Source: Nymphaea colorata
Lineage: Eukaryota > Streptophyta > Magnoliopsida > Nymphaeales > Nymphaeaceae
Assembly: GCF_008831285.2 (NCBI RefSeq)
Contig: NC_045147.1
Location: 19,474,581-19,538,580 of the forward strand
Length of the DNA stretch: 64,000 nt
Direction of reading: 5' to 3'
Shown here: positions 12,101 to 24,310 of the stretch, piece by piece
Numbering within the stretch: position 1 is the stretch's first letter
Layout: each line of letters starts with the position of its first letter
Position numbers and translations under genes: made by a program
Notes under the pieces: model-generated
What the model saw: the letters and a program-made list of their open reading frames with translations, nothing else
Database searches by the model: none
Told to the model about the DNA's origin: nothing

Positions 12101-15100
12101 GGAGGCCTATAAGTTCTCATATGAGCACCGGGTCTTGAGGTAGCAAGAACACTTTCACTCTTGTCTTTTGAAAAATTGAGTCTATTCTCCTCCATTTGAA
12201 GTTCCGCTATGGCTTCGTTCATAGATGGCACTTTATGCCTATGGAGCAAGGAAGTTTTGACTCCATCATATTCCGATCTAAGACCAAGAATAAATTTATA
12301 AAATTTCTCCCTTTGGATTTGTTTTTCTCTAACTCCAATGTCTCTTGGATCATACCATTCGGGTTCAAATAGAGCAAGTTCGTCCCATAATTGCTCCATT
12401 TCTCCAACATATTCTTTAATGGTCTTGTCTCCTTGTTGGAGACTTGCAATCTTCATTTGAAGATTGCACATGTAGGCCACATCCTTCATAGTGTGGGTTT
12501 TCTTGAGGAATTCCCAAGCTTCATGAGCAAAATTATGTTTTGCTATTTGGCCCATGGTTGTAGTATCAACACAAGCAATAATCCAAGTGATAATCTTGTG
12601 GTGTCCTATCTTCCACTCTTCCCATTTTCTCTCATATTCATTCATAGCCTTGTCTTTTTCAACTCCATCTAGTTCTTGAGCTTTACCATCTATGGTCTTG
12701 GTGAGGACTAATTGAGGTTCACTTTTTGACCCATCAACGAGTCCCCATAGGCCTTTACTTCTAATAAAATGTTCCATAGTTTTTGCCCAAGAAACATAAT
12801 TTGATGAAGTTAATTTGGGAAGAGGAGTAGAAGAAGTTCTTTCATCCATAATGTGTACCTTGTAAAAGAGACGTTGAGGTAGTGCTAGGATGAAAAACAG
12901 CCACACAAAAATGAAGCTTTCGACGCGTCAAGGACTGCCACAATCTTCACCACCAAGGGAGCTTTATCCCGTCACAAATATCACCAAAAGAGGCCAGCAA
13001 AATAACAGCACCTTCTTGTGTCAAATTTCAGCCAACAATATATCGAACACTTGGAGTGCTTCACAGCTCCAAGGAAAGAGTAATAATTGGATCTTCCAAG
13101 CTTGAAAGACAGCAACACAAAGAGCCAAAACGAGGCTCTGATACCATGTAAATCAGGCCTGATCTTGAGAATACAAATGCTTCAAGAGATACACTCTTGA
13201 AGATCCCAACAACTTCAATAGGTAATACACAACCAAACCTCAAACTTGAGGAGAAGATACCAAATCTATTAATCTCAAGAGAAGAATACACAAGAGAGGC
13301 CTAAAAGCCTTAACCAAACAAGGGACAACAGTCCCATATATATAGTACAATGAAAGGGAGAGAAGAAGGAGGAGTTGGCTGTTGGGCCAGCTCCAACGGC
13401 TAGAAATCTAGCCGTTGGAAGCTGGTCCAACAGCTAGTTCCCTTTTACAAAAAAGGAAAAGGTAAAAATAGAAAAAGAAAAGAAATAAAAAATACATAAA
13501 AACGAAAAGGAAGCAAATAAAATAAAATACATAACACCTATGCATACATAGATATTCATATATACAAATCATATATGAAACATATGTATACTTACATAAT
13601 GTCTAATATTTAAATTCTAACAATGACTACCGCAATTCTACATCCTTTTGCTTCTTCATGGTGGAACTGCAGTGCATGGCCTTTCTACTATAACTTGTCG
13701 TCCAAGGTTCTTCCAGCAGTTAGCACATTACTTTTTCATGTAATCTTGTTCACAAAAGTTACACACGTTATAATTTAGTAAAGTTGTTGATTGGCGAGAT
13801 GGCTTTAAACTTGGAAACAATTCTTGTATGAGAGACAGGACTCCGGATAATTCAAATCAACGTAATGTAATTTGATGCCTGGTTCGTTGATAAATTGATT
13901 CACATAATTATAATACATCAAGGTCGGTATTGTAGACCATGTTTATTTTGGTTGAATAACAGACAATCAATGTGTTTTTCAACTGGCAAATACTGTGTCC
14001 TCAAACATCAAAGTGTTTGTAGTTGGTAGACTGTACCACATGGATGCAGTTGCTGTTACAAGGATTTAGACAATTTTATGGAGTTGAAAGTGTGACCCGT
14101 ATACAAGAAGACATGATGCAGACTCAAAGTGAATAATCCACGTGACAGATTGCCAGAAACCCGAAAAGTGTGGCAATAAGAAAGAGAATGGAGTGCAACC
14201 AGAGTGTCTAATGAAGTCCATGCCAGATACTGAGGGCACAAAGATGTCTGCTGTACACAAACTTTCCATGAATATTTGTTACAAATACAGTGCGTAGCAC
14301 CATACTATAGGAAGTGAGGTACTTTTATGGACTCATAGAAATTGTAGGTTGACAAAAATAATTTTAGTCTCTCCATGTGAATTAAGGTTTGTATTCTGCT
14401 AGAGATTGTCGTTGCATGTATGACGTCCAACTCTGTCCAAAGCCACCTCCAAAAGGACACTAAAATTCTTACACGAACCTACAATGTGTGCTCTTACATG
14501 ACCAAGAAACTATGTAGAGGACCTACAATTCCACAAGAACAAGAGTACCGATAAATGCACTTGAGTTAAAAACAGGAAACAAGCAACAACATCCACACAA
14601 AAGCATTTGTGGTTTGTGCCAAGTTGCTACTTTTATGTGACTCTCTACCTTGAAGTTGTTAGGCCATATAAGCTAAGCATCCACAGAAACATAGTTGATA
14701 ACATCACTAATTTTTAACATATGGCCACCAATTGCTTCAATCCTTCTTTTCTGAAAGAGGCGTTATATTAAAATTAACAAGCTAAATGATTGTACTTTTT
14801 TAAAAATAGAAACAAGTTTAAATTACGAATCATCACAAAGCACATTTTATGACTCAAGTTTAATTGGGACAGTTTAAGTGAGACTAACTAAAAAACATAC
14901 GGACAATTCTGGATTCACAATACCAACATTTCTGCAACTTCAAGAAAAATTTAGATGTGTATGTTGATGCCCGCATACCTGACTTGGAGAGAAGCCGCCA
15001 CAAGGTGGCCATGTACGTGTTATATCACTAAGATAACCATGCAATTCACATCCAACATCCATTAATACAAGATCATCATCCCTGATCTATCAAAGGACAG

Positions 15101-18100
15101 CTTGCTTGTTACAATAAATCTAACTTTGTAAGTTTGTACCATTATGATAGCAAAAATGTAAACTTGCATATACTTACTCTTTTATCATTCCGAGAATAAT
15201 GAATTACGCTACCATTTTCTCCACCTCCAACAACAGGATTGAAACTAGCAAAATAGAACATGTTACGTTAGAATGTTCCAAGCTAATAGATTCAGGAGGA
15301 GCTACAGAAAAAAAAATGAACTTGTAACCTGAGACTGCTATAAACAGACAACAAAGTTATATCGAATCGAAAAGAACATGTTAAATGTATTTCCGAGATC
15401 TGTTTCCAAAATATTACCTGCAGCAATATAAAGATGTAATGAAATGCATGAAATTTGAGTGAGATCAGAAATGTGTTACTCTTACAATGAAGAGAATAGC
15501 ATGTGAAAACATACTTTCACTAGAACCACCATGTCCTTGTCAATTATTATTGATATATGTGGTTTTCATTAATTCAGAATGGCACTAACCTTCATCTGTA
15601 TTGAACTATGAGCATCGTTAAAACTATATGAAATGTCTGAAATTTAAGGGCTTCACTTATATCAGAAATGTTCCCTCCTTCAACAAAGAAAGCATGTAGT
15701 GAAACATATTTTCACTAGAATCATTATGTGCTTGTCAATTATTACCTATATGACTTTTCATTATGAATGGTACTGTCTGCATCTGAACCATGAGCAGTTC
15801 AGGTTTTATGTTTTGTTAAAACAATTCAAACAACAATTACTCCAACGTATTACAACAATTCTTTTCTGGTGAATGTTGCCACCTTCTTTAAGTAAAAGAT
15901 TTCTTATATGCATATCACTTTCATTTAGCTGAAAGATGTCTCACACACATCATTCTATGGACAAATTTATTTCCACTCTGGCTAATTGCCTATTAGCCAT
16001 TAGAAATTTTTGGTATGGTCAGTACTAATGGCACATAATTGCAATTCATCATTTCCCTTCCATAATATCCTCGTAGTTCAAGTCTTCGCCCGATTCACCA
16101 AGGAATCTTTTGGATTGATAGTGACAAGAATATCTTTAGGTCCCAAAAACTGCCTGATTGTATGGTGAATCATTCTATATTATGATCTCCATAAATTATG
16201 AAATGCACACTCTACACCTAGAAAGCGAAGAAAAAATCGACATGTATTCATGATATTGACACTCTGCAAGTCATGTAGCAGTTTACATGAAGATACCAAG
16301 ATGTCTGCATTTTCCACCATGCTTAAATGATATTCAATACAAAATAACTAATGACCTCTTAAACATCAAAGTCATACAGGAATTCTTACGCCATTCTTTG
16401 GGCACCTCTCAATTTGCATTCATACTCAACTTTAGCTGCCAAAATACCCTCATGAGGAGATGACGTAGAGAATAGCATTGTCTGCAGAATGGCCTGCCGA
16501 TGAGGAGAAATATAAACAAATTGAGCTAATAAAACAGTACCATAAGATTGTCAAAGAAGAAAATCTTAACTAAATCTGAAAGCAAAATTGGGGCTTAGTT
16601 AACTCTCAGTGGTCAATACACTAAATTAAGAACTGCAGAAGTACAACTCAGAATTCTAGTACAAGGCAACCTAGAAATACATCATTACTACTGAACAATA
16701 TTGATAGGATAAAAGAACAGGATATCATAGCAAGAGCTAAACTTCGATAATGGAGTAATAATTAAATGAAGCATCAATGCATCAATAAAGTTAATTAAAG
16801 AAGATTGATCACCAAACACAACTAGAAACCGAAACATACGCACCTGCACTCAAGGAAGACTACAAAAAAAAAAAAGAAGCAAATATGAAGATCATATTGC
16901 ATATAAAATCCTCCAAATTGATGGACCTACAAATATTTCTGGGATCTGCTATGTAATCATGTTTTCTCAAAGTATAGTATAAATGAGGTTAGCAAGACAC
17001 AATACCATCAATAACAACCAAACTGTCATAGCCCTAGTTGATTAATTTGACCTTATGTAAAAGTATGTCTATGCACACACGTCTGATCTTAAGGAGGGAA
17101 GCCCAAGGGCAAGTGGCATGAGCTATCCAGATAGATTCAAAGCGGCGACTCTAAACAGTACCTGGCATGCAATTGATGCTGATTCCTTCATTAGCTTAAG
17201 TTCTGATGGTGATTTTATCCATCGCATCTCATGGGTATATTTCCCAAGATCTTTGATTCTCCGATCACGACTCGCCTTACCAAGAGCATCAAAATTCAAG
17301 CAATTTGGCAACGATGTACCAACATTAAGGAATAACATTGATGCCTTATCTACCATATCTGGAAGAATCTAAAATAGAAATCCAAATCAGAAAAATTCAT
17401 GCGCATTATACGTTTGCAGCATACATGTGTACAAGTTTATGCTGCTCACAGCATAAACAAGTCAACAAAAATTAATGATTATAATCACAAATTTAATCAA
17501 AATAAATTGATACAACTGAGACAAAAATATTGACTTAATGAATAGATGACACAGGGAAAATACATCCCCTTCACAACTACATATCATTTTCCCTATCTTA
17601 AAAATTAAAAACAAAAAAATGAATAAAAATGTTACATATTGAAACAACTTACTTCACGCATTTTACCAATTGGAAATGCTTTCTCTGCCTTAAATGTGTC
17701 CAAAGCTGCATCAACACCTGCAACTTGTCCCTGCCAACTTACTTCCTGTATCATAGATTACAGTAGTCCTCGACAGATAAATACAGTATATTTGAGGAAC
17801 CAATAAGCAAGTGAAACAATTATACCGAAAATATGTGTAAAGGGCTAAGAAAGACAAAGTGACATTCTAGCAGAACATGTAAAAATTTTAGTACTAAAAG
17901 GCAAACAACAAATTTTCATTCACACCAACTTTTGCTTGTTGAAAATGGTACCTACTACAAAACAAAGCATTTGAATATGCTTGCAAATAAGCTTGTAAAA
18001 AGGAACAAAGCTAAACCCCCACGTGGCTAAAAGATGCATGCAACTATACCCATTAGGCAAGTGCCAGATTGTACATTAACGGGTGGTATTAATTGGACGA

Positions 18101-21100
18101 TGTTATGGGAGATATTCCTAATATTTCAAAATGTTAATATCACTTGTTCTGAAAAGATTCTAGATCATCTATTATTTTATTAAATTATTTCAGATACATT
18201 CAGTGTCTATCAAGATCTGCACAAACTTAACTGGATGATCTTGTAGCAGATGTTACCAATACTCAGAAAATGTTAATCTTGCTTTATTTATTATTATATT
18301 AAAATACTGAAGATAGATATAGTATATTTAAGATACATCAGGCTTAGAAGATCCACAGCCAGAGCTCCTCAAATGTATAAGGAAAGTACTTTCTCTTGTT
18401 AAAGGGAGAAATTGAGTGATTTATTCTCATGTCATACATCCATTGCAAGAATATACCAGTATTACCTAAATATTCTTCCATTTCAAGTGTATGACACAAA
18501 ACAACACACCATAATACAGCAAACGAATGGATAAATGAAAACTACTATTACATGATCTCATATTGCAATTAAGGAATCTGGCTGTACCAAATTGCAATCC
18601 TTTATTTGAAGGTACGTCTACATTAAATATTTCCACATTGTCCAGGGACTTACTGTGTGACTTTGAACCATTAGATGCTAAGAATAATCACTTATTCCCT
18701 TCCACCAAAGAGTTTTTTCATCATCACATGTCCTTGTTTTTCACTTGCCATAACAAAATTTTCATTAGCTTTATAAATAGCTTCTTATTTATATTACTTC
18801 CAACTTCAAGCATTTAATTATCATGACAAGAAAACACACAGAGTGACTTCCTTGTTCACACATAGAAAGAAGCATTACCAACAAACGTCTGAAGTTGATA
18901 CCAACGATAATATAATTTGCATAAATTTCTACAATTCTTCAAATGAGCAAATCAGGTGAACAATAGAAAAGGAAAAGGTTCAAACAGGAAAAACATGGAT
19001 GATGTTTACATACTTGGGGACTTTGTTCAGGCATAAACATCCATAATCCAAAGTCCTTACTTAGAACAGCTACACCACCAGGTTGCTGGCAACCAGTGAT
19101 GTAAAGGTAATCAGATTCCTGTCTAAATGGATAAGGTACCACATCAGTCATCAGTTTTACAGGAGCAGATGCAAGGATAGCCAGACTTCCTTCTGGTAGC
19201 ATCTCCAGTAACTTCTTTCTCCTTGATATGTACTCAAGTTCTGTAATGCCAGGTGTTATTTGTCCTTTCTCCAGCAACTGAGACGAGATAATAAAAGCAA
19301 GTAATAAGTGAAGTAGTGAACCCAATCCACAAATGGAAGATGGATAAAAGTGCCTCAAACTTGTTAACAAACAAATGGTTAAGCTTTAAGACAATGGCTT
19401 TGTTCCAAGAGGTATGTGCGAAAAAGCAATCACTTCTATAGCTTTTTTTTTTAATGTCAAGTTGTCATTTGTCAACTGACACCATAACACCACGGTTGCA
19501 AGTTTAAAAACTAAAGTTAGTCAGGGAAGAGGATCTCAAGAACAAACAACCCAGCCAAACATTTTCTTTGTTGAATTCTGTGAACAAAAGCTTCACTGGG
19601 CCTTATAGCATGCATTAGAGTGTGTGACCATTGCACTGGAAGATGTGCATGCACTGTAAATGAAGTTTGGTCCTTTTGTGGTTTCTGAACATATGCATGT
19701 CTGCAGTAGATGTAAAACAGACAATATGTTTGTTTTGCATTCATATTGATGTAAATTTAACATTTGTACATGAAAATTTGAAATAATAGCAACCCTGATG
19801 TACGGGAGAAGAACCCTTGATGGTCATGTAACAGGATAGATTCCAAGCGACAGTTGGCCTCTATTACCTTGATAGAAGGTGGCTTCCATATGCTAAGTTA
19901 TATACACGGATTTTTATGTAGTACCCTAGTATCTCACTTCAACATCTGGTTTCTCTTGCATAGGATTCCCAATGAACTATTAGAGACTTCAGATGAATGG
20001 CCTAAAAACTTGGTTTAAGGACCTATCCATGAACCATATATCAGACAGATACGTTTTGATTCTCTTTCTAAATATCCTTATATACAGGTTATCTTATAAA
20101 GTTTACAAAAAAAAAACAAAAATGTAACTTCAGTAGAAAAAATAAAAAACAAGTTGAAGATTACAAAAGCAGATTATAATATATGCAAGCAAATTTTGGC
20201 AACAAGTGGGTTTGGTTGGGACCCAACAAACCACATGTGATGTTTGAATTTTACAACATGCGTCTACGCTTTTCCTTGTTACTGTTGTTTATGTGTTACA
20301 TCAATCTTTCTCTTCTAGAAAATTTGGAAATATGTTGCTTATATCAAACTAAGAAATATATTTCTGGAAATCTGGAAATATGTTTCTTTATCATCAAGCA
20401 CAGAAACAGTCATCACACACACATCAAAATGGGAATTGGAAAGATTTTTCTCATTCCATTTTTCCAGGAAACATATTTTCAGAAATATATTTCCAATTCC
20501 ATATTTCCAAGCCATCAAACACTACCTATCCTAGTGAAGCATCATACCCAGGATGGAAAATCCTGACATAATTCATTCATCCTATCCTAGAACATACTTG
20601 AAAGAACATACTTGAAAGTTCCTTCGCATTAAACCCAATTCCTGGATGGAGGATAATTGGAAAAGGACCTTCACCTGCCACTAGCTACGAAGCTCCAGTA
20701 AGGTATTGAGAGGGCTGTCACAGTCAAGTGTGATCCTGTTGCCACACAAAAGTCAACGAACATTTTTCCTGTAGAGGTACGGTGGTTCTGATTGCAGCGG
20801 TCATTATTGTGTTTCTCCTGTTTCAACAGGTTGTACGTACAAGCGACCAAATTAACATTGGCATATCTCGGTGTCGAGATTGAGAATGATAAATAAAGAG
20901 AATCAATCTTGAACTATCAAAAGAAAGTCATCAAGATTGATATGACATCAATCTTTCAGGATTCTGTTTAATCCTTCAAGACCGATTTTCTTCTATCGCT
21001 CCCAATCTTGAAATTCTTGTTTGTAAAACTGGAGCCGAAGTAGTTAATATAGCTTTGATCCGGATCATGCGATGCCAAATATTTCAAAAAAAATGGAGGA

Positions 21101-21644
21101 ATTCCCATATCACAGCCTCCTCATTAACCCTTTGGTGCAATGGATAGAGAGAAGGAAGGGAAAACAATAAGATATCAAAACCACTATCCTCATTGCAGCA
21201 TAGACTGTAATAACTAACAATTCTTGTTTCCCAACAAGATGAAAACGCCCAACAGCCCCAAGCAATGCCGACCTTTAGAGAACTCTATACACAATTTATG
21301 AGACAACTCAATAACATCATCTTCCCCCACTTGAACCTAAAAGACGAACAAAAAAAGAAAAAGCATATAGCACGTCTACAAAGGACGGATTCAGAGAACG
21401 GACCTCAGGGTGTGATGAATGTGTTGGCTGCCCTGCATCAAAGACCGTCTGAGCACAATGCATACCTCTTCTCCAGCGCTTCAGGAGCGCCACGCCACAC
21501 TAAAACAACAAGCAGCAAGACAATAGCCGATTCCCAATTTAAAAACCCATTAAAAGTAAGTGCCAATAAATCAAAAAATGCGAGTTTGCTACTTACTCGT
21601 TGTTGCGCGCGCCACCCGAATAAGGTTCTTCCCGCACTGTACAT
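5581..21644 (-). CDS. ICP55: Mitochondrial intermediate-cleaving peptidase, Xaa-Pro aminopeptidase family M24B
   Basis: Exons on the - strand, in order: 21644-21597, 21499-21466, 21432-21404, 19277-19014, 17745-17653, 17368-17162, 16493-16390, 15244-15178, 15086-14979, 7385-7293, 6644-6548, 6332-6262, 5987-5932, 5849-5789, 5667-5581. They total 1419 nt (472 aa plus stop); all phases close and all borders are GT/AG. The first 27 residues are Arg-rich with no acidic residue, fitting a mitochondrial presequence. Then come an aminopeptidase-P N domain (SHPELLEKGQITPGIT about 34-49; TGCQQPGG about 98-105) and the pita-bread catalytic domain. Expected metal ligands are D292 (LMDVG), D303 (SDITR), H383 (GHYLGMD), E410 (TIEPG) and E433 (IRIED), all present. 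The family trims one residue from proteins after presequence removal, stabilising them. The gene looks intact, but its ninth intron (7386-14978, 7.6 kb) holds a copia element in sense orientation. Confidence 0.93.
6159..6195. repeat. (GA)n microsatellite in an ICP55 intron
   Basis: About 18 GA units between the exons at 5932-5987 and 6262-6332. It reads as a CT tract on the gene strand, upstream of the acceptor of the 5932-5987 exon. Confidence 0.9.
7386..8221. other. ICP55 intron 9, part left of the copia insertion
   Basis: AT-rich intron sequence between the donor-distal exon at 7293-7385 and the copia target-site duplication. No recognisable coding or RNA feature. Confidence 0.6.
8222..8226. 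repeat. Target-site duplication (ATGAC), left copy of the copia element
   Basis: ATGAC lies directly before the TG of the left LTR; the same five bases follow the CA of the right LTR at 13623-13627. Confidence 0.92.
8227..8702 (-). repeat. 3' LTR of the copia element
   Basis: A 476-bp LTR, TG..CA, identical by eye to 13147-13622 (constant offset 4920). It holds a long hairpin (8458-8514) and a TATA-like run read on the - strand near 8413-8425. Confidence 0.95.
8703..8711 (-). promoter_or_regulatory. Polypurine tract of the copia element
   Basis: On the - strand this reads GAGGGGGGG directly before the TG of the 3' LTR, the usual place for the plus-strand primer. Confidence 0.85.
8716..10143 (-). 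pseudogene. Copia polyprotein, reverse transcriptase and RNase H part (after the internal stop)
   Basis: Open frame of about 475 codons in the same frame as the gag-integrase part and separated from it only by TGA 10144-10146. It starts at the RVT_2 motif (PIGKRTIGCRWVYK). The RT catalytic motif YVDD is intact (LLLYVDDMIITG, about 160-163 of the segment counted from a GTG codon at 10137). RNase H shows TDADWGG and STEAEYRA. The C terminus ends five bases before the polypurine tract, as in complete elements. Without readthrough it has no start of its own, so it would not be made from this copy. Confidence 0.93.
10144..12849 (-). pseudogene. Copia polyprotein, gag, protease and integrase part, ending at a premature TGA
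   Basis: I start it at the ATG at 12849 (MDERTSS), because the 19 upstream residues (from 12906) are hydrophobic and unlike copia gag. In order: UBN2-type gag; CCHC zinc knuckle (C268-x2-C-x4-H-x4-C281); aspartic protease DSGA (351-354); integrase HHCC (H482, H487, C509, C512) and DDE residues D539, D602 and E638. An acidic, Ser-rich linker follows. The frame then meets TGA at 10144-10146, where related polyproteins usually have Trp (DNKT-x-DIV). This single base change is the only break I see in the whole polyprotein. Gag, protease and integrase could still be produced. Confidence 0.93.
13135..13146 (-). promoter_or_regulatory. Primer-binding site of the copia element (initiator Met tRNA)
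   Basis: On the - strand TGGTATCAGAGC follows the 5' LTR directly. This is the standard complement to the 3' end of plant initiator methionine tRNA. Confidence 0.93.
13147..13622 (-). repeat. 5' LTR of the copia element
   Basis: A 476-bp LTR identical to the 3' LTR by line-by-line comparison. It is followed by the second ATGAC target-site copy at 13623-13627. Confidence 0.95.
13628..14978. other. ICP55 intron 9, part right of the copia insertion
   Basis: Intron sequence between the copia target site and the exon at 14979-15086. Short frames near 14056-14269 show no domain. Nothing else supported. Confidence 0.6.
19278..21403. other. ICP55 intron 3, with a foldback repeat
   Basis: A 2.1 kb intron between exon 3 (21404-21432) and exon 4 (19014-19277). 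Sequence near 20319-20389 is repeated in inverted form near 20465-20510 (runs such as GGAAATATGTTTC and its complement), so a MITE-like foldback sits here. Clear terminal repeats or a target duplication were not found. Confidence 0.5.
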
Positions 21645-22310
21645 AATGCTCCTTCTAATGGATCAATAAGGCCGATACAAAAAAAAAATCGTAAGAGGAG
21701 AAAGGAAGGGAACTGCGGTTTTGGTTGGGTGTTTCGCGCGACACGTTTTGCCGCTTCAGTTTAACAGTCGAGAAGAGAAACCCGCATCCTATAACATAGT
21801 GCTTGTCGTCGCTCGGTATTCTATATCACATAAATTTGGGGTTTTCAAATTCATGCGTGGAATTATGGGAGTTGATGACCTTTGGGCAAATCCTTTAGTA
21901 ACGTTTTTAAGAAATTTGTTATTTGGACGGAAATTAGAAGCTTGAACTGTGTTCTTGTCATATAAGATATTTATTTGTTATTTAATGGAATCATCCAATT
22001 ATTCTTTTCTAAGCACTTTTCGATATAAAACACAGTTTTAATTCGTGAAATTTCTCATTTGTAACACTTGAACAATGGGCGACGAGGCAGAAGTATTCTT
22101 GCCTGTTGTATATAGTTGAGGATAAATTCAAAAATTAAAAATTTCATAAATGTTTGATTCCACTTAACGGACATTGATTTAAGGCCCTCTCTTTGCATAA
22201 TTAAGCCTTTTATTTTTTATTTTAATTAGTTCTTAGCTTCGATGTTCAGCAAATGAATTTACGTCATTTGAATGACGCTTGTATGATTTACTTCTTTCCT
22301 TTCTTAAAGG
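21645..22310. promoter_or_regulatory. 5' flank of ICP55, presumed promoter region
   Basis: Sequence directly upstream of the ICP55 start codon (ATG at 21644-21642, - strand). It should contain the promoter and the 5' UTR. I could not pick a convincing TATA box or start site. Confidence 0.4.
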
Positions 22311-22513
22311 GACGTTTGATATATTCTAGAATCATAAAATTTGAGAATCAAACTGCTCATTTTTAAGGAATTAGAATTATTAAACAAATGGGGTATTTTG
22401 TTTCTGGAATTAAGAAACTAAAACTTAGAATTTTGATTCCATTTCTAATTTGAGGAGGAACTATGATTATGGAATTTTCATTCTTGAATGAAAATCCCAA
22501 ACCATCAAGCGTC
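22311..22513. mobile_element. MITE-like foldback element
   Basis: The left end GACGTTTGATA pairs with a right end ATCAAGCGTC about 200 bp away, and the inner flanks also look complementary (GAATCATAAAATTTGAG against runs in ATGAAAATCCC). Size and AT content fit a MITE. I did not establish the superfamily or the target-site duplication. Confidence 0.5.
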
Positions 22514-22889
22514 ATTTTTTTTAGTAAAAAAAAGTTTAGTTGTTATATTCCTCAAAAAGAAAAGCAAAGACGACCCGCATTTCATTTCCCCCTCGGCTAT
22601 TTGACTCGTTCCATCACCTTTTTCTTATTACTACAATTTCATTTATTATGGTCTTTAGTTCACTGGTGATAGCGCATGTTGAGTGATGATGAATTGCTTT
22701 TCTTTCATATTCTGGGGTTCTTGCAAGATCTGTTTTCTAATAGACGACGAACTTTTCAAGTTTCAACAGCAAATCACGAATATGGTAGGGTCAGAGCTGA
22801 TGATTCCTCTGTCGCTCGTTTCTTTATTTCTCCCTTCCGGCTTTTCCCATCTCGCTTGCTAATCGACGACATACTTTTATGTTGAGATG

Positions 22890-24310
22890 GCCGAAATTGC
22901 TTCGTTATCGTTTGTTCTCAGATGGGAGGATGTAGAAGGGCATGAATTTTTCTGTCAGAATGAGATGATGGCTCTCCAGTTTGAGGCATTTTGTTGTTCA
23001 TAATGGTCAGAACTTGCTTTTTTATCGCTGTGGTCGTTCTAGCTCATCGTTGTTGCTGATTATGAATCTGAAAGAGCTGCCTTCCGTGTTACTAAGGACG
23101 AATCTCTGTCCCCATCGGATGTGCTCAATGATACCAGAGGTGATGGGATCAAATGAAAGTGTCCGCGCACAAAAACAGCATTCAGATCAATATGCAGTCT
23201 TGAAGCGGCTTGAACAACGAAAAGGATGTCTGTGTTGCATCAGAGTATTTCAGATTGGTGTGTGAGACTAGAAAGCTCATGCACACCACACCCGCCTAAC
23301 CTGATATATCACTTGCCAGTTGCAGATGCACTTTGTGAGATGGAAAATATAAAGCATTGTGGGGATTCAGACCTAACACGATGAGGTTTACTTTCTCGAT
23401 GAGGGACTTCTTCAAGAAAGCTTTATGTTGATATTGTCAACTGGAATAAAATGCTAAAAGGAAGGTTGTAAGCTCAATATAGTTGCATAAAACACCATTT
23501 TATGTGCTCTTTGCTCAACAGGAAGTTGCGTAAGGTTATACCATCTTTCAGTAGGATGGTGATCAATGAGTTCTTTAAATGGGTTTGCAGAAACTGGTAA
23601 TTTGGAAGGTGTTCAGAGATATGGAACATGATGATAGAAAAAAACTAGGTATTGAATCCAATGTCATGGCATATACTGGATATGGAACTAGGTGTGAACC
23701 CCATGTTGTCGCATATGCTAGCATGGTGGAACGTTGTATAAGAAATCCACAGTTAATAAGGTCAAGCAGATTATTGAGAAAAATTTGGCTGTTAAATTGT
23801 TCTACAATCACAATAACTTACAATGCATTCATTGAAGGATTGTGCAATCAAGTCAAATAGAGTGGGCTGTCCATGTATAGCAGGAACTAAAGAGAAACCA
23901 CGCTCGCTCACCGAACATGACAACCTACTATGAGTTGCTGCCTGCTCTGCACAGGGAAGGATACTCTGTTAAAACCTTGACTCTTCTATTGAGATGTTAG
24001 AAGCTAATTCACATTTCGATGTTTTCACGTATAGCATTCTCATTTATGGTTTGAGTTGCATTTCTAAAAAGAGGGATGTTTCCTCTTTTTTGACAAAATT
24101 GTTTGTTACAGAAAGTAGGCCAGATATAACTACATTTAACACAATAATTCATGCTTACTGCAAGGAAGGTGATATAAAAACAACAAATCTGTTTTTTGGA
24201 GTAATGGTTTCTGGTTGCTGACGGGTGCTACCCTGATTATATTACTTACAGCACTCCAATAGTTGGCCTCTATGAAAGGCCTGATGTGGAAGAAGTTTGA
24301 ACCTTTCTTT
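22890..24310 (+). pseudogene. Pentatricopeptide repeat (PPR) gene remnant
   Basis: Segments in all three + frames read as PPR motifs broken by stops and frameshifts. Examples: NLIYHLPVADALCEMEN (about 23302-23350), LNGFAETGNLEGVQR (about 23575-23625), ITYNAFIEGLCNQVK (about 23815-23858), DVFTYSILIYGLS (about 24018-24056) and PDITTFNTIIHAYCKEGD (about 24121-24174). The 35-residue spacing and the pattern (D/N)xxTYNxLIxGxC are typical of P-class PPR proteins, organelle RNA-binding factors. No ATG-led frame exceeds about 95 codons, so this is a decayed copy. The part before 23280 is uncertain: only weak hydrophilic segments could belong to the same gene. Confidence 0.75.

Larger units (their letters stand above)
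8227..13622 (-). mobile_element. Young Ty1/copia LTR retrotransposon inside ICP55 intron 9
   Basis: A complete 5396-bp element on the - strand: 5' LTR 13147-13622, PBS 13135-13146, polyprotein reading frame about 12849-8716, PPT 8703-8711, 3' LTR 8227-8702. Both LTRs are 476 bp, start TG and end CA, and match at every base I compared; flanks carry the ATGAC duplication. The domain order gag, protease, integrase, RT, RNase H is that of copia. Identical LTRs point to a very recent insertion. The polyprotein is open apart from one in-frame TGA at 10144-10146, so this copy is probably not autonomous. It lies in the same transcriptional sense as ICP55, so its LTR signals could stop or start transcripts within the host intron. 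Confidence 0.97.
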
